From assembly GCF_030272615.1 (NCBI RefSeq), contig NC_081411.1, forward strand, positions 181,500,977 through 181,564,976: a stretch of DNA of 64,000 bases, in the 5' to 3' direction. The position numbers and the translations under genes are program-made. Shown in pieces: positions 35,368 through 46,283 of this stretch. The notes below the pieces were generated by a model. It had not been told where the DNA came from, ran no database searches, and saw only the letters and a program-made list of their open reading frames with translations. The DNA is from Cryptomeria japonica. Its lineage: Eukaryota > Streptophyta > Pinopsida > Cupressales > Cupressaceae. Every line of letters begins with the position of its first letter. Within the stretch, counting starts at the first letter, position 1.

Positions 35368-35670
35368 TGATAAATACCTTAAGCTGCCTGATAGGTTTGA
35401 GTGCTTGAAAGAACTTGCTTCACTTCTTCACTTTGGATGCCTTCACTTAGATTTTTGTGCTCTCTGAAAGTTTGAATGCTTGGTGAATTGAAAAAGAGGG
35501 AAAATCAATGTTTTATAATGTCTTTTCTTCCAACAACCACATTAAATGCTTGTTGGTTAAGTGAAACTTAACACATCTTTCGATAGAGAAGAAGTCCATC
35601 TTCTCACCATCAACCGAGGGTAAACTTACATGATTTTCAACTTGTTGCATTACCCCCAAAAGGTTTCTTT
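35368..35670 (-). other. Spacer between Gag and ORF2 of element C
   Basis: About 300 bp, the same length as in D, with stops in all frames. It has 'tgttggttaagtgaaacttaac' type short palindromic words but no gene. Confidence 0.45.
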
Positions 35671-36781
35671 TCAGTTGGATGAAGAATCTCCTGCCGGTGG
35701 AGTAATACTCTGTTCTACCGGTGAAGGAATAGTCTCATCAACATTTTGATCTCTCTTTCTAATCCACTATTTTGAAAATTCTTGCTTTACCTCATCTACC
35801 TTCTCTTTACCTTTCAAACTGGGTCCTTTATTATTTGTCGGTGATGTCTTACTTCTACAAAATTTTGCAATATGTCCAATCTTGTTACAAGCATAACAAG
35901 TCACATTGTACTTTTGAATAGCCTTTCCATATCCTATGCCGGTTTGTGTTCTGCATTGATTAGATAAGTGCCCAAATCTTCCTTAAACATAACATCACAC
36001 ATTCATTCTACAGTTTTCTGAATTATGACCAATTTTGTTGCATTTGGAACATTGACCCGTGGGTGCATTAATGTTCTGATTGTTTCTAGATCTACACTAA
36101 TTTGCTCTATGATCATACTTGTTACAGTTAAAGCATTTCCCATTAAATTTGTAAGCATTAGGTTGTCTTACCGGTTTATTGTGATCATGATTGTTTGCAG
36201 TACTGGAACTCTCACCAACTTCAAATCCAAGTCCATTACTGTCTCCATTAGGTTTCTGATTTTTTAGCATATCATCAAGTTCTTCTGAACTTTTCTTGAA
36301 TTTTTCTTTATGTTGATTTGCAGTAGCCAACTCATTTTCCAAAATTCCCTTTTGTCTCATAAGTTCAGTTTTATCATGTTCCATGTGAATCAGATCTATC
36401 TTCAACATATCATTTTCATGACTGAGTCTTAGATTTTCATTTCCAGCATCATTGAGTCTCCTAGTCAAGTCATCTTCATTGTTTTCTCTATCTTCAATGT
36501 CTTTACAAAACCTCATAGTCATATCTTGCATTTCATTCCTCAGTACTATTTTCTTGCCTCAATTTGTTCACTAGATCATTAAGAGTTTCCTTTTCATCAT
36601 CATCACTCTGCATCTTCTCATGAAGTTATTTTCTTTTATTTCTAGTAATAGTGAGATTTTCCTGAAGTCCTTGAATGAATTCCTTTGCAGTCTTTAAATC
36701 ATCTTTAAGTTTGATATTCTTCAACTTTTCTGCATCATAGTCCACAAGAGCTCCTTCTAATTGCTTTCTCAAGTTTTCCAT
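35671..36781 (-). pseudogene. Gag-like protein of element C: coiled coil plus zinc knuckles
   Basis: ATG at 36781 (MENLRKQLEGALVDYD) to stop at 35671. It has a coiled coil (36781 to about 36240) and four knuckle positions: CFNCNKYDHRAN-stop-C (first knuckle damaged), CSKCNKIGHNSENC, a third with its second Cys changed to a stop, and CYACNKIGHIAKFC. Frameshifts and stops near 36626, 36534 and 36096. Same design and spacing as D. Confidence 0.8.
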
Positions 36782-36838
36782 CTGTATCGATGTCAGAATT
36801 TTCCTCAAGTTGTTAGGATTATGAAAATAGAGGACCAG

Positions 36839-36850
36839 GCTCTGATACCA
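36839..36850 (-). other. Primer binding site (element C)
   Basis: Reverse complement is TGGTATCAGAGC, intact, two bases from the LTR. Confidence 0.9.
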
Positions 36851-36852
36851 AT

Positions 36853-37633
36853 TGTTAGGATTAATGACAATCCCAAAGATACTGAGAGGGGGGGTGAATC
36901 AATATCTAACCGGTTAACAAAATTTCTGACCTTATTAAGTATTTTGCATTCCAAAACAGTGTACCGGTAAATAAGAATTAATGTAGTAAATAGGAACAAT
37001 AAAGATAGCATAGAGAACACACCATAACACAAGATTTTTAACAAGGAAACCCGGTGTGGGAAAAACCTCTGTGGGATTTGTGACCCACAGTATTCACTCA
37101 CTAGCCAATGAATGGATATTACTTACAAAGAGGTGCCTGCACATACAGGAAGGCCAACTGCCTAGAGCTCACTGCTCAAATACAAAATGGAAGTCTCACT
37201 GACTTACAAAATGGATTATGAGAATCCAGTATAATGTACTACTACAATTCAGCATCTGCTATGCCAGGTTCAGTACCAGTTTAAGCTCATACTATGACCA
37301 TAACCTTATACAAAATCTGCCTTAATATTCGCTCATCATTTCTGCCATATTCATACTCTATATCCTCTGTCATATACAAATGATTTACAAGATCTCATAC
37401 ATATATGATTCTATTACAATATGCCATGTCGGCTTTACAAAAGATATATACAATTAAATACAATAAACAAAAGTTTGTTCTTGTCAGCTGGGGTGCCAGT
37501 ATACATTGTTGTCGCTGCCGATGAAGTGTCGGCTGGTGCCGGTGCCTAAAGGTATCCACAAGATTGCAAGGTTGCCATAAATGACAACACCTTCAATCAC
37601 CTTCAATTCTCATTGGAGTGTGCAATGCCAACA
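36853..37633 (-). repeat. 5' LTR of element C
   Basis: On the forward strand TGTTAGGATTAATG...GCCAACA, 781 bp. Terminal hairpin at 36877-36907 (agatactga / tcaatatct, one mismatch). Shares start, end and much of the body with LTRs A and D. Confidence 0.9.
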
Positions 37634-37760
37634 CACTACTGCTCTCCACCGATACTACACTTTGCGGGTTCTTTGCTTGCCTTCTCTGCAATCTTCTACA
37701 ATTCTTCTCTGCCGGTTCTATCACTACCAGTTTACTCCTCTATCAGACTCAATGGCTGAC
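37634..37760. other. Short flank between elements C and H
   Basis: 127 bp with 'accgat', 'gccggt' and 'accagt' words that are frequent in the C/D family, but I could not align it to any part of them. It begins with the presumed TSD of C (CACTA). It may be a remnant of an older relative. Confidence 0.4.
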
Positions 37761-39251
37761 TGATGCTCTTCAAAAAAAATGTTAGTAAGACAAACAAACA
37801 CAAGGAGCAATTCAAACATTAGTGTTAGTGTCAGAAATCATAAATGAAAGACTATCCTAAGAAAGCATATCAAGAGAGATACCAAACACAAAATGGAAAG
37901 CTTAACAAAATGAAGGAATGCAATGAAACATCCCCAAATGCCCTCCAACATACTTGTAGCTGCTCTTCCCTTGTTCCTCTCCTCTCCAAGTTTCAAATGA
38001 GTGTAGCTCTCAGTAGCTTTTTGTACTATTCTGGATGTCTTATGGAGATTCACGATTGAAAAATGATTATGAGATGCCAATGCAAGTGTAAACCAAGCTA
38101 AATATGAGATGTTATTTAATTAACTAATGTTAATTTTAACCAAAAAGACAAATGTAGATTATGCTTAAATGCTCTCTAAAATTCACTATAACTTAGATGC
38201 ATGCAAGATTTCAGGATTTGGATTATGAAGAAATGAGCTCTATTTATAAGAAAAATGGAGAAATGGATGGTTGAGATTGGCTAATCTCAATAAGGGCCAG
38301 GATTTATGGGTTTATGATCCATGTGAAGGCTTTCAACCCAATCCCAAGATGAAAAATGTCAACATGAGATGGGTTGAGGGGAGAGGGAAGAAGTATTAAA
38401 TGCTTGACATGACTTGAAGGTTAACTTAGGAGGTAAGGTTAATGTTGAGTTGAATGAATAAAAACCATTATCCAATAAATAATGTCTTTATCCAATGGAT
38501 AAACTCTTGTGCAAGAGTTAGTGAGGATGACCATGGTCAAAACAATAAATGCTTGAAGAGACCCATGAGTCAAATGGAGGTTGAGTTAGAGAGAAAGTCT
38601 CTAACCATGTGGGTGAGTTGAGTTAACCATAAATGGTTATGTAAGAGCCATTAATGGCCATGTAAGAGCCATTAGTGGTTTAGAAGACTTTAGGGGTTAG
38701 CTTGTTGAACACATAAATCATTAAATGCTTTTCAAAGACTTTGAGGCTTTGAGAAGTGACTTCAAGTTGCTTAGGAATGTGACAATATTTAGAAAATGGG
38801 ATTAGACTAATTAGGAAAGGATTAGAATAACTTCGAAAGTGGTTAGAAGAGTCTAGAAGGGGATTTAGGATTGCAAGTGGGTTTGGTGGGTGAGGAAAAA
38901 TAGGATTTTAATTAAAAATAAAATTAATTTATTTCAATTGTGGTTGCAACTTGCATATTGTAGGATAATGCAAGTGGGGGGGTAGTTTAGGGATTGAAAT
39001 AAATGTTCTAATTATTTATTTAAAAGAGGAAAGGGGTTTAAATTTAATTATATGATTTATTCATTTAATTGATTGTGAATTTGGTTTAATGAATTAATTT
39101 AAATAAATTGAATAATTTATTTAATTAATAGGAGAAGGGGTTGAGGATGAATTAATTAAATATTAATTTAATTAACTGATTATTGATGGTTAAACAATCA
39201 AATAAATAGTAAATATTCATTTAATTAAATGGACAAATTTATGTGACTACA
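37761..39251 (-). repeat. 3' LTR of element H
   Basis: Forward strand TGATGCTCTTC...GTGACTACA, 1,491 bp. Its right edge abuts the polypurine tract (reverse complement of 'aaagaggggcaaa', 39252-39265). TATA box 'ctatttataag' near 38238. Clearly related to, but diverged from, the LTRs of E1 and F. Confidence 0.8.
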
Positions 39252-40365
39252 TTTGCCCCTCTTTGAGATGGTGCGGTTTATCGCGTCGTTTCAAAGAAAG
39301 AAAAATAGGCATGAAGAAATATGCCCCATAAATGTTAATTTAGTGGGTGGTATGTCCCCTTGAGAGATGGGCCGAAAAATTTCAAAAAACCAGGCGATCT
39401 CTTGAAAAAGAATGAGAAGTGCAGGGGAGGTAGAATAGAAGAAATTAGCAATAAGGGTGAAAGAATGGAAGAAATTGGAGTTAAAACGAAGAAATGAGAG
39501 ACGTTGGAAGTTCATGGGGTCCACAGCGGTGAGCAGGGTGAAACTAGGTTTAGGGTTGATGGGGTATATATGGAGGGGAAGGGGTAAAACAACCTCATTT
39601 GCACCTATCTCCTTCGTAGCTCTGACCTCTGATGGTGACCTTTTATGAAGGAGCGAACAACAACCATCATGCTTGTACCTATAGCAGATCATCGGCTAGA
39701 ACGGATCCGTCGATTCCAGCGACCAGATGACTACAGACTAGCGGTACACAAATTGTGAATTTTAAGTTTTGTGCATTTTTTATGTGTTTTTGCAAGCGTC
39801 AAAGTCAAACCAAGATAATAGTGCTAAAACTGTGTTTTTGTGCCGCTATAGCGCTATTGGGTGGTAGTTTTAGCGTGATCGATATGGTTAGTGTGTTTGC
39901 ATAGCAGTAATAGCGTAGTCGTTAGGATAGCGCAGTTGTAGCATAGTGTTAGCGGTATTGACAGGTAATAGCATAATTGGTTAGTGGTTTTAGCCTGTTT
40001 GTTATTTTAGCACATGCGTGTCCCAGGTGTAGCATTGTTGGATACATGTTGTAGCACTATTGTTGTTTTAGTGCTTTTATAAACAAATTGTAGTGCGATT
40101 GTTAGCTAAATAGTGCGCATTGTGATAAAAAATGCCCTAGTGTTAAGAAAAATTATCTCCGGATGCCTGTGTTGGGTGGATGGATGTTGTTTTGAATCAT
40201 AGCAGCCCTGTTGAGACTAGGTCATTATGATAAATGCCTATTGTAATCTAGGTTTGCCATGATTGCTTACCTGTTGAGACTCGAAGATACTTGATCAAAG
40301 TATCTGTTGATAGTCTAGGTTTAAACTTAAAAAAGTTTGAAACAAAACAACTGATGATGATGTTG
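39252..40365 (-). other. H 3' region: polypurine tract, stem-loop and 'tagcg' repeats
   Basis: Polypurine tract at the left edge; stem-loop 39360-39405. The block 39790-40140 is a degenerate repeat built on 'tagcg' and 'tagtgc' words. The conserved block 40180-40325 is shared with F and E1. No ORF on this strand. Confidence 0.55.
39360..39405 (-). other. Conserved stem-loop upstream of the polypurine tract (H)
   Basis: Arms 'ttgagagat' and 'gatctcttga' are partly degraded compared with E0; same position relative to the polypurine tract. Confidence 0.55.
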
Positions 40366-41916
40366 ATGTGTGTGTGTAGGAGGATCTTCCTATTCTATAT
40401 ATGCGGGAGTGGCATCCGGCCATGCAACAGCTGTGAGGGCAGTTTATTGAGGTCAAGATCAATTGTGTCGCAGCGATCGACTTGTATGACATGATGTATA
40501 TGCCCGTGATTCAGACGAATCGTGGACTATTGATGATATTAGCTAAGTGCTGGCATAGCGAGACCTGCATTTTCCATTTGTCTATGGGAGAAATGACCAT
40601 GACATTGAAGGATGTGTGGTGGATACTACACATCCCTATCCGAGGGGATCTGTTGATTTATAACTGAGGTTTGGGGACAATAGCTATGTAGTGGATGTTT
40701 GCAGAGGACGTATATATTCATGATGGCTCAATCGCATGGGAGGAGATAGCTTCCTAATATGAGCCACTACTAACTATGTTATCAAGCATTGTCAGGGGCT
40801 TGCTTTGCCCCGATCGACGATCACATGGACTAGTCATGGGTTGGGGCCAGGTCATTGAGCACATGGTGACTAATGGGACCCACTATGCATGGGGACCATG
40901 CGTGCTTTCACACTTGTACAAGGAGCTGCATGAGGTTGTATACCGAGAGACAAGTTCTCTAGGGGTCAGGATTACCTTGCTACACATCTAGGTGTGGGAG
41001 CACCTGCCAGTGACATGGTCAGTTTGTCTGAGATTTAGGGCGGCAAATCAGCCCTATGTGTACATATATGGAGGTATGATGAATCAACCCCACTTGGAGA
41101 AGTTGGAGTGGTGGCGACGGGCATTGGATGATTTGGATACAGTGATATGGAGGCCATATATTGAGTGTGAGCCTTGGGAGGATGATGCAAAGTCCTTGTC
41201 GTATGTATTTATGACACGGTTTTTGATTGGTAGGACATCCTACAATGTAGAGAGACAAGTACCAGGTAGAGTGATGAGACAGTTTGGTCAGAGGTAGGGG
41301 TCGCCGAGGGGATCAGGGGAGTATGCATGGGCGGTGTGGGAAATATTCCAGTGGGGGCCAGTGTTACCATATAATTACGCCCTAGTCGAGTTCCATACCT
41401 TACAGGCGAGACCATAGCATATGAAATCTGGGATTATGGATATAGGGGTCACAAAGGACTATATGCAGTATCATACAACGTATCCTATTCTATGCATTTC
41501 AGATCCAGTCAAGTTGATACAATCCTTTGAGGATGATAGGAGACGACAACGGAGGAGGAGAGGAGGCCGAGGAGTAGGAGGAGGAGAGGGAGGTGATAGA
41601 GGAGGAGGAAATGGAGGTGATGGAGGTGGAGGAGGTTTTGGAGGAGCAGGAGGAGGTGGAGGGGGTGGGGGTGGTGCATTTGGGGGTAGGGGTGGATTTG
41701 GAGGTGAAGGTGGTGGAGGAGGATGATTATAGAGGAGAGGTAGAGGGGGACAACCGTTGCGACTGTCACAGGGTCCTTTGATACAGGGAGCAGCCAGAGT
41801 AGGAGGTAGGGATATTGGTGAGGGTGGAGCATTGATGGAGATGGGAGAGGGAGCTATAGGTGGAGGAGAGGATCCTATGGGGATGGGAGGGGGAGACCTA
41901 TGGGAGCATATGATAG
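40366..41916 (+). pseudogene. Plant mobile domain (PMD) protein fragment, MAIN/MAIL-like, truncated by F
   Basis: Signatures of the PMD family in order: LLMILAKCWHSETCIFHL and GEMTMTLKDVWWILHIPI (40520-40660), ITLLHI-stop-VWEHLPV (40970-41010), WRRALDDLDTVIWRPYIEC (41110-41170), RQVPGRVMRQFGQRQ (41255-41300), WAVWEIFQWGP (41325), then a Gly-rich tail coded by GGA/GGT repeats (41540-41725). In-frame stops occur near 40432, 40665, 40990, 41415 and 41725. PMD proteins (MAIN, MAIL1 and the long protein phosphatase 7 group) act in meristem maintenance and silencing in plants, and PMDs are also carried by transposable elements. Here it is antisense to the Gypsy element H, where Tat-lineage elements are known to carry antisense extra ORFs. 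It is a captured, decayed copy, not a host gene. Confidence 0.8.
41540..41725 (+). repeat. Purine-rich GGA/GGT repeat encoding a Gly-rich tail
   Basis: Irregular triplet repeats with almost no pyrimidine except T, giving a Gly/Arg/Glu-rich end of the PMD protein. The Pro-rich open frame on the reverse strand is a shadow of this composition. Confidence 0.8.
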
Positions 41917-43716
41917 TGATGTCATGGAAATGGGGACAAGGCAAAAACAAAGTTCAATGTTAATAAGTTAGTTTCAACCATAAAACCAAAACAATGAACT
42001 GAAAACCATTCCAAACATATCAAAAGAGATTTCAAAAAGCATGAAAGAAATTTAACAAAACAAAAGAAAGGAGAATAGCCTCCCTAAGATGCTTCCATAA
42101 TGGCTTTGATGCTTCTCCCTTGTTTCTCCCTTCTCCAAGTCCCAAATGAGTGTAGCTCTTAGCTTTTAGCACTAGCCATGGATGCCATATGGAGATTCAA
42201 GATGGTTGGATGTGATAAACAAATGCTATGCAAGTGTAGATAGTGATGCTATGAAAAAGCTCTATGCTAATACCAGTATAGAAACAATACTCTAATGCTT
42301 CCTTCTTTGCTTGAGGAGAAGGGTTCTATTTATAGAAGACATGGGGAAATGAAGGGTTAAGATTGAACAATCTTAACAAGGGTTAGAATTGAAAGATATT
42401 CAATCCATGTGAGACTTTCAACCCAATCCCATGTTGACAAGTGTCACCATGAGGAGGCTTGAGAGGAAAGATAAGAAGCATTAAATGCTTGAGGGGACAT
42501 GATGGTTACCTAGGGGGCGGGTTAGGGTTAGGTTAATGGATATTTATTTTATCCAAGGGATAAATGAATGTGCAAGGGTTAAATGGCTACCTTAGTCAAA
42601 GAAATAAATGCTTTGAACAGACCCATGAGTTTAAAGGATGGTTAAGTTAGAGGAAAGTCTCTAACCAAAGGTAAAAGGTGAGTTAACCATAAATGGTTAT
42701 GTAAGAGCCTTTAATGGTTTAGAAGATTTTAGAGGTTAACTATTTGAAGAGATAAAGCCTTTAATGGTTATTGAAGACTTTGGAGGTTTTTGAGAAGTGA
42801 CTTCCTTTTATTTAGGAATGTGACAATAATTAGGATAGGATTAGACTAATTAGAAGAAGTTAGAAGAATCTAGAAGGGATTTAGGCATCCAAGTGGATTT
42901 TGTAGGAGAATGCAAGTGGGAGGAATTTTGGGATTTTCAATTAAAATAAAATTATTTATTTCAATTAAATGGTGTAATTTGCATTTGGATAGATATTTAA
43001 ATAAATATTAATTTATTTAAATGTGAATGTGAATTTTAGATTTTATTTAAATAAATCTTAATTTATTTACATAAGAAAAAAGAAGATAAATCATTAAATG
43101 CTTGAAGACTTTAGGGGAAACCTTTAAAGGCTTAAGAAGACTCCAGAAGGAAGCCATTAAATTTGAAGACTTTAAGGGAAACCATTAAAGGCTTAAGAAG
43201 ACTCTAGAAGGAAGCCATTGAGTTGGAAGACTTTAAGGGAAACCATTAAAGGCTTGAGAAGACTCTAGAAGGAAGCCATTAAGTTTGAAGACTTTAAGGG
43301 AAACCATTATAGGTTTCAAGTGGGTGAGGATAAATAGGATTTTAAATAAATTATTTATTTATTTAAAATAGTTGTGCAACTTGCATTTGTAGGAAAATAC
43401 AAGTGGGTGGAGGATAAAGGTGATTTAAATAAATGTTAATTTATTTAAATGTGAGAGATGAGATTTTGGGGGATTTAAATAAATATTAATTTATTTAAAT
43501 GTGAGAGAAGATTTAATTAAACAATATGATTTATTTATTTAATTAATTATCTGAATTTGGTTAAGTGAATTAAATCAAAAAAATTGAATAATTTATTTAA
43601 TTAAAAGGAGAAGAGGGTTAAAATGAATTAATTTAATTAATTATTGATTGATGGTTAAATAATCAAATAAATACTAAATATTCATTTAATTAAGTGGACA
43701 GATTTATGTGACTACA
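41917..43716 (-). repeat. 3' LTR of element F
   Basis: Forward strand TGATGTCATGG...GTGACTACA, 1,800 bp. The first 540 bases match the start of the 5' LTR at 63461 nearly base for base. It contains three to four repeats of an 'aagcctttaatgg...gaagactttaaggg' motif (43090-43320) and long AT-rich 'aaataaattaa' tracts. TATA box at 42325-42336. Confidence 0.92.
42325..42336 (-). promoter_or_regulatory. TATA box of the F 3' LTR
   Basis: Reverse complement of 'tctatttataga' is 'tctataaataga'; conserved in the 5' LTR copy (about 63877) and in E1. Confidence 0.6.
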
Positions 43717-43825
43717 TTTGCCACTCTATGAGACAGTGCTATTTTATCGTGTCGTTTCAAAGAAAGAAAAATAGGTGTTAAGAAATATACCCCATAAATG
43801 TTAATTTAGTGGGTGGTATGCCCCC

Positions 43826-43871
43826 TCAAGAGATGGGCCAAAAAATTTCAAAAAATCGTGCGATCTCTCGA
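43826..43871 (-). other. Conserved stem-loop upstream of the polypurine tract (F)
   Basis: Arms 'tcaagagat' (43826-43834) and 'gatctctcga' (43862-43871) with the loop containing 'aaaatttcaaaaa', as in H. Confidence 0.6.
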
Positions 43872-45339
43872 AAAAGATCGAGAAGTGGAGGGGAGGTAGA
43901 ATAGAAGAAATTAGCAATAACGGTGAAAGAATGGAAGAAAATAGAGTGAATACGGAGAAATGGCAAGCCAGTGAGTACCCGTAGGTTATGCAGGAGATAC
44001 AGTGCAAATGTGGTGTTGTGCTTTTGATTGATGCTATATAATTGATCAAAATTGGCTGGACAATCTGGTGCAATCGGTTTAATTGCCCCAATTAGGTCAA
44101 AGCATGACGGTTGATGTTAGTTGTTCGCTTGGATAGGATAAATTCTAAGTAAGTGAATCAAAGTGACCTATTGAGACTTAGATAATTGATGTAATTGCCT
44201 GATGAAGTCAAGGTATCTGATGCAAAATACTCGTTGAGACTTGGACAATTGATGTAATTGTCCGTTGGATTGTGTTTGATTGGTTGATCAATTGATAGTG
44301 TGTATGTGATGGATGGTTGCGATGAATCATAGCAGCCCCGTTGAGACTAGGTCATTATGATAAATGTCTGATTTAGTCTAGGATTACCATGATCGATTAC
44401 CTGTTGAGACTCAAAGATACTTGATCAGAGTATCTATTGATAGTCTAGGTGTGTGTGAGTCAATGTGCTTGTGTAGACAGAGTAACTGGATTGCTTATAT
44501 GATTGATGGGAAACAATGCAGGGTATGTGATGCTAATTATAGAGATGGAGAGGGTGAGGGGGGGTTCGATGTTAAATAGAATAAATGGAGGACCTATGAC
44601 TCATTCCTATGGAAGAAGAGGAAAATAGAGTATCCATTGTCATTACTATGTATGCATGATATACATCTATTGTAAATGTATGGATGGATGGAATGCATCA
44701 AAATGCAATATATACAGATGAGATTGAATGACAATCCATAGTGCTTTTATTTTTCATCATTGAGCATGGTAGTATCAATCTTGGACGAGGCAGTAGGAAC
44801 CAAGCTTGGAGTATTGTGCCTGCAAGCAAGCACATTAAATAAATAAATAAAGAATATGGACCCTCCATAATGGTTCATGCTCATATGGTCGAGGTATACG
44901 CTGTAATCAAAAAGCCGTAGTGATCCATGACTGTATTTTGCATAATATCACTTAACTTAGTGAACTTCCCACGTAGACACCATTAGTACATTCCCCATAA
45001 CTTCATTGGAATAATTCATAGATAACAAACAAACCGATACTTAGGAACCATCCTGACCACTCTAATCACTTATGGATATCCCGGAGTAGCATAGGAACCT
45101 GATATAAATAAATAAATAACGTATCAAACTGACCAAGTACTTGATAGCTTAAACATAATTTTCTTGTCAAAGAAAAATGTTATCTTGTCTTTGTTTTGGT
45201 GAGGAAAGATACATCCTTGTTAAGACAGTTGTGTGTCGATATTGACTGTTTGGTTGATATGATAAGTAGTCATCATTTCAGTATTTTCACAATGTTTGTT
45301 TGGTATATGCTTGAATGTGTATGTACAAGGCATTGCCAT

Positions 45340-45500
45340 GTTTTTGATTGATTTTTGATGTTTTTTGATGTTTTTTGGGTTTTGTGATTTTGAATGTTTT
45401 TGGCATTTTGTGATTATTTTCAAATGTTTTTGGTATTGTGTGATTGTTTTCAAATGTTTTTGGTATTTTGTGATTGTTTTTTAATGTTTTGGGATTTTGT
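45340..45500 (-). repeat. Tandem repeat of about 33 bp
   Basis: Repeats of 'aatgtttttggtattttgtg' separated by 'attgttttca'. The equivalent place in E1 (22880-23010, opposite strand) has a related array with different copy number. Confidence 0.75.
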
Positions 45501-45925
45501 GAGATAGTTTTCAATGAAGAACTCAATGAATCACAAGTAATGCAGAATCTACTTCCATCAATAGGTTGAGGGCATTGCCCCCAGTTTAGACATGACTATG
45601 AAAAAGCGAGATGCAAGATGTATGAAGTACTATCCTTGATTGTAGATCAATAACAAGCCATGGTTTGAATGATGGAATGAGTGGATGAAATGAATGTGAT
45701 CACAACAAGCCTGAAAGACAATGGAGCCATAACCGTTAGGAGTGGTGCTTGTTTGCTAGGTTTTCACCATCACACTTACCCAAGGTGCCACTGGAGTGGT
45801 TGTTCACCATTTGGATGCATGATTTTTCTTTATTATTTTGATTTTTTTTTTTTTTCTTCAGGACATTTATCTGAATGTTTTTGGTGTTTTTCTGATATGT
45901 ATGGGAGCTTGATGCTCTATACAAC

Positions 45926-46283
45926 TTATGTATAAAACTGTTTGAGGTGCATGTTGTTGATCAGATCTACTAGCAGTTCTCCTTCTGAAGTAGCCAACTG
46001 ATATGCTCCAGACCCAAATACAACAGTGATAACATATGGACCCAACTAGTTTGATTGAAACTTCCCCTGATGTTCTCAGTGTGGTTGGTTACAAGGATTA
46101 TCTCGAAGAACAAGATCACCTACCTCAAATGTACGAGGGCTAACTTGGTGATTGTAGCTTCTGCTCATGCGTTGTTGATATGCCTTGAGGTGGTTATATG
46201 CAGCTTGTCGTTTCTCATCAAGTAGTTCCAAGTCTTGGAGATGGGATACTCTGTATGCTTCATCATCTATCAGACTATGCAAG
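45926..46283 (-). pseudogene. F integrase C-terminus (split from the core by G)
   Basis: Continues the integrase frame after removal of G: LIDDEAYRVSHLQDLELLDE, then SYNHQVSPRTFEVGDLVLRD, SNWLGPYVITVVFGSGAYQL and a terminal NNMHLKQFYT-stop (45926). Matches E1 22085-22469 closely. One frame break lies near 46076. Confidence 0.85.

Larger units (their letters stand above)
26637..37633 (-). mobile_element. C: non-autonomous Copia-like element (Gag plus ORF2), truncated, with D nested
   Basis: Reverse strand. In element order: 5' LTR (37633-36853), primer site, four-knuckle Gag, ORF2. ORF2 is interrupted by D (28303-34905, TSD CTTAG) and cut off at 26637 by the E1 LTR. The last third of ORF2 and the 3' LTR are not in the window. 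The sequence beyond the 5' LTR is CACTA (37634-37638), the expected TSD, whose partner is missing. C and D belong to one family: LTRs and both ORFs match along their length. Confidence 0.9.
37761..41916 (-). mobile_element. H: 3' end of a reverse-strand Gypsy element carrying an antisense PMD gene
   Basis: LTR (39251-37761 in element order), polypurine tract, stem-loop and 3' region. The blocks at 40180-40325 match F 44320-44455 and the opposite strand of E1. A plant mobile domain pseudogene follows on the opposite strand. It is cut at 41916 by the insertion of F, so the rest of H should continue right of the window beyond F. No primer site precedes position 41917, so the neighbouring LTR at 41917 is not H's own 5' LTR. 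Confidence 0.7.
43717..45925 (-). other. F 3' region: polypurine tract, stem-loop and repeats, no gene
   Basis: The polypurine tract (reverse complement of 'tttgccactctatgaga', 43717-43733) has two changes compared with E0 and E1. Stem-loop at 43826-43871. Blocks 44310-45060 match E1's 3' region on the other strand. 45340-45500 holds a tandem repeat. No ORF supported. Confidence 0.6.

Noticed and set aside
41471-41950. Long Pro-rich ORF on the reverse strand
   Set aside because: It is the complement of the Gly-rich GGA/GGT tail of the PMD pseudogene, so it only reflects base composition.
41917-43716. LTR at 41917 as the 5' LTR of element H
   Set aside because: No primer site precedes 41917, and this LTR matches 63461 onward far better than H's LTR at 37761. 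It is F's 3' LTR.
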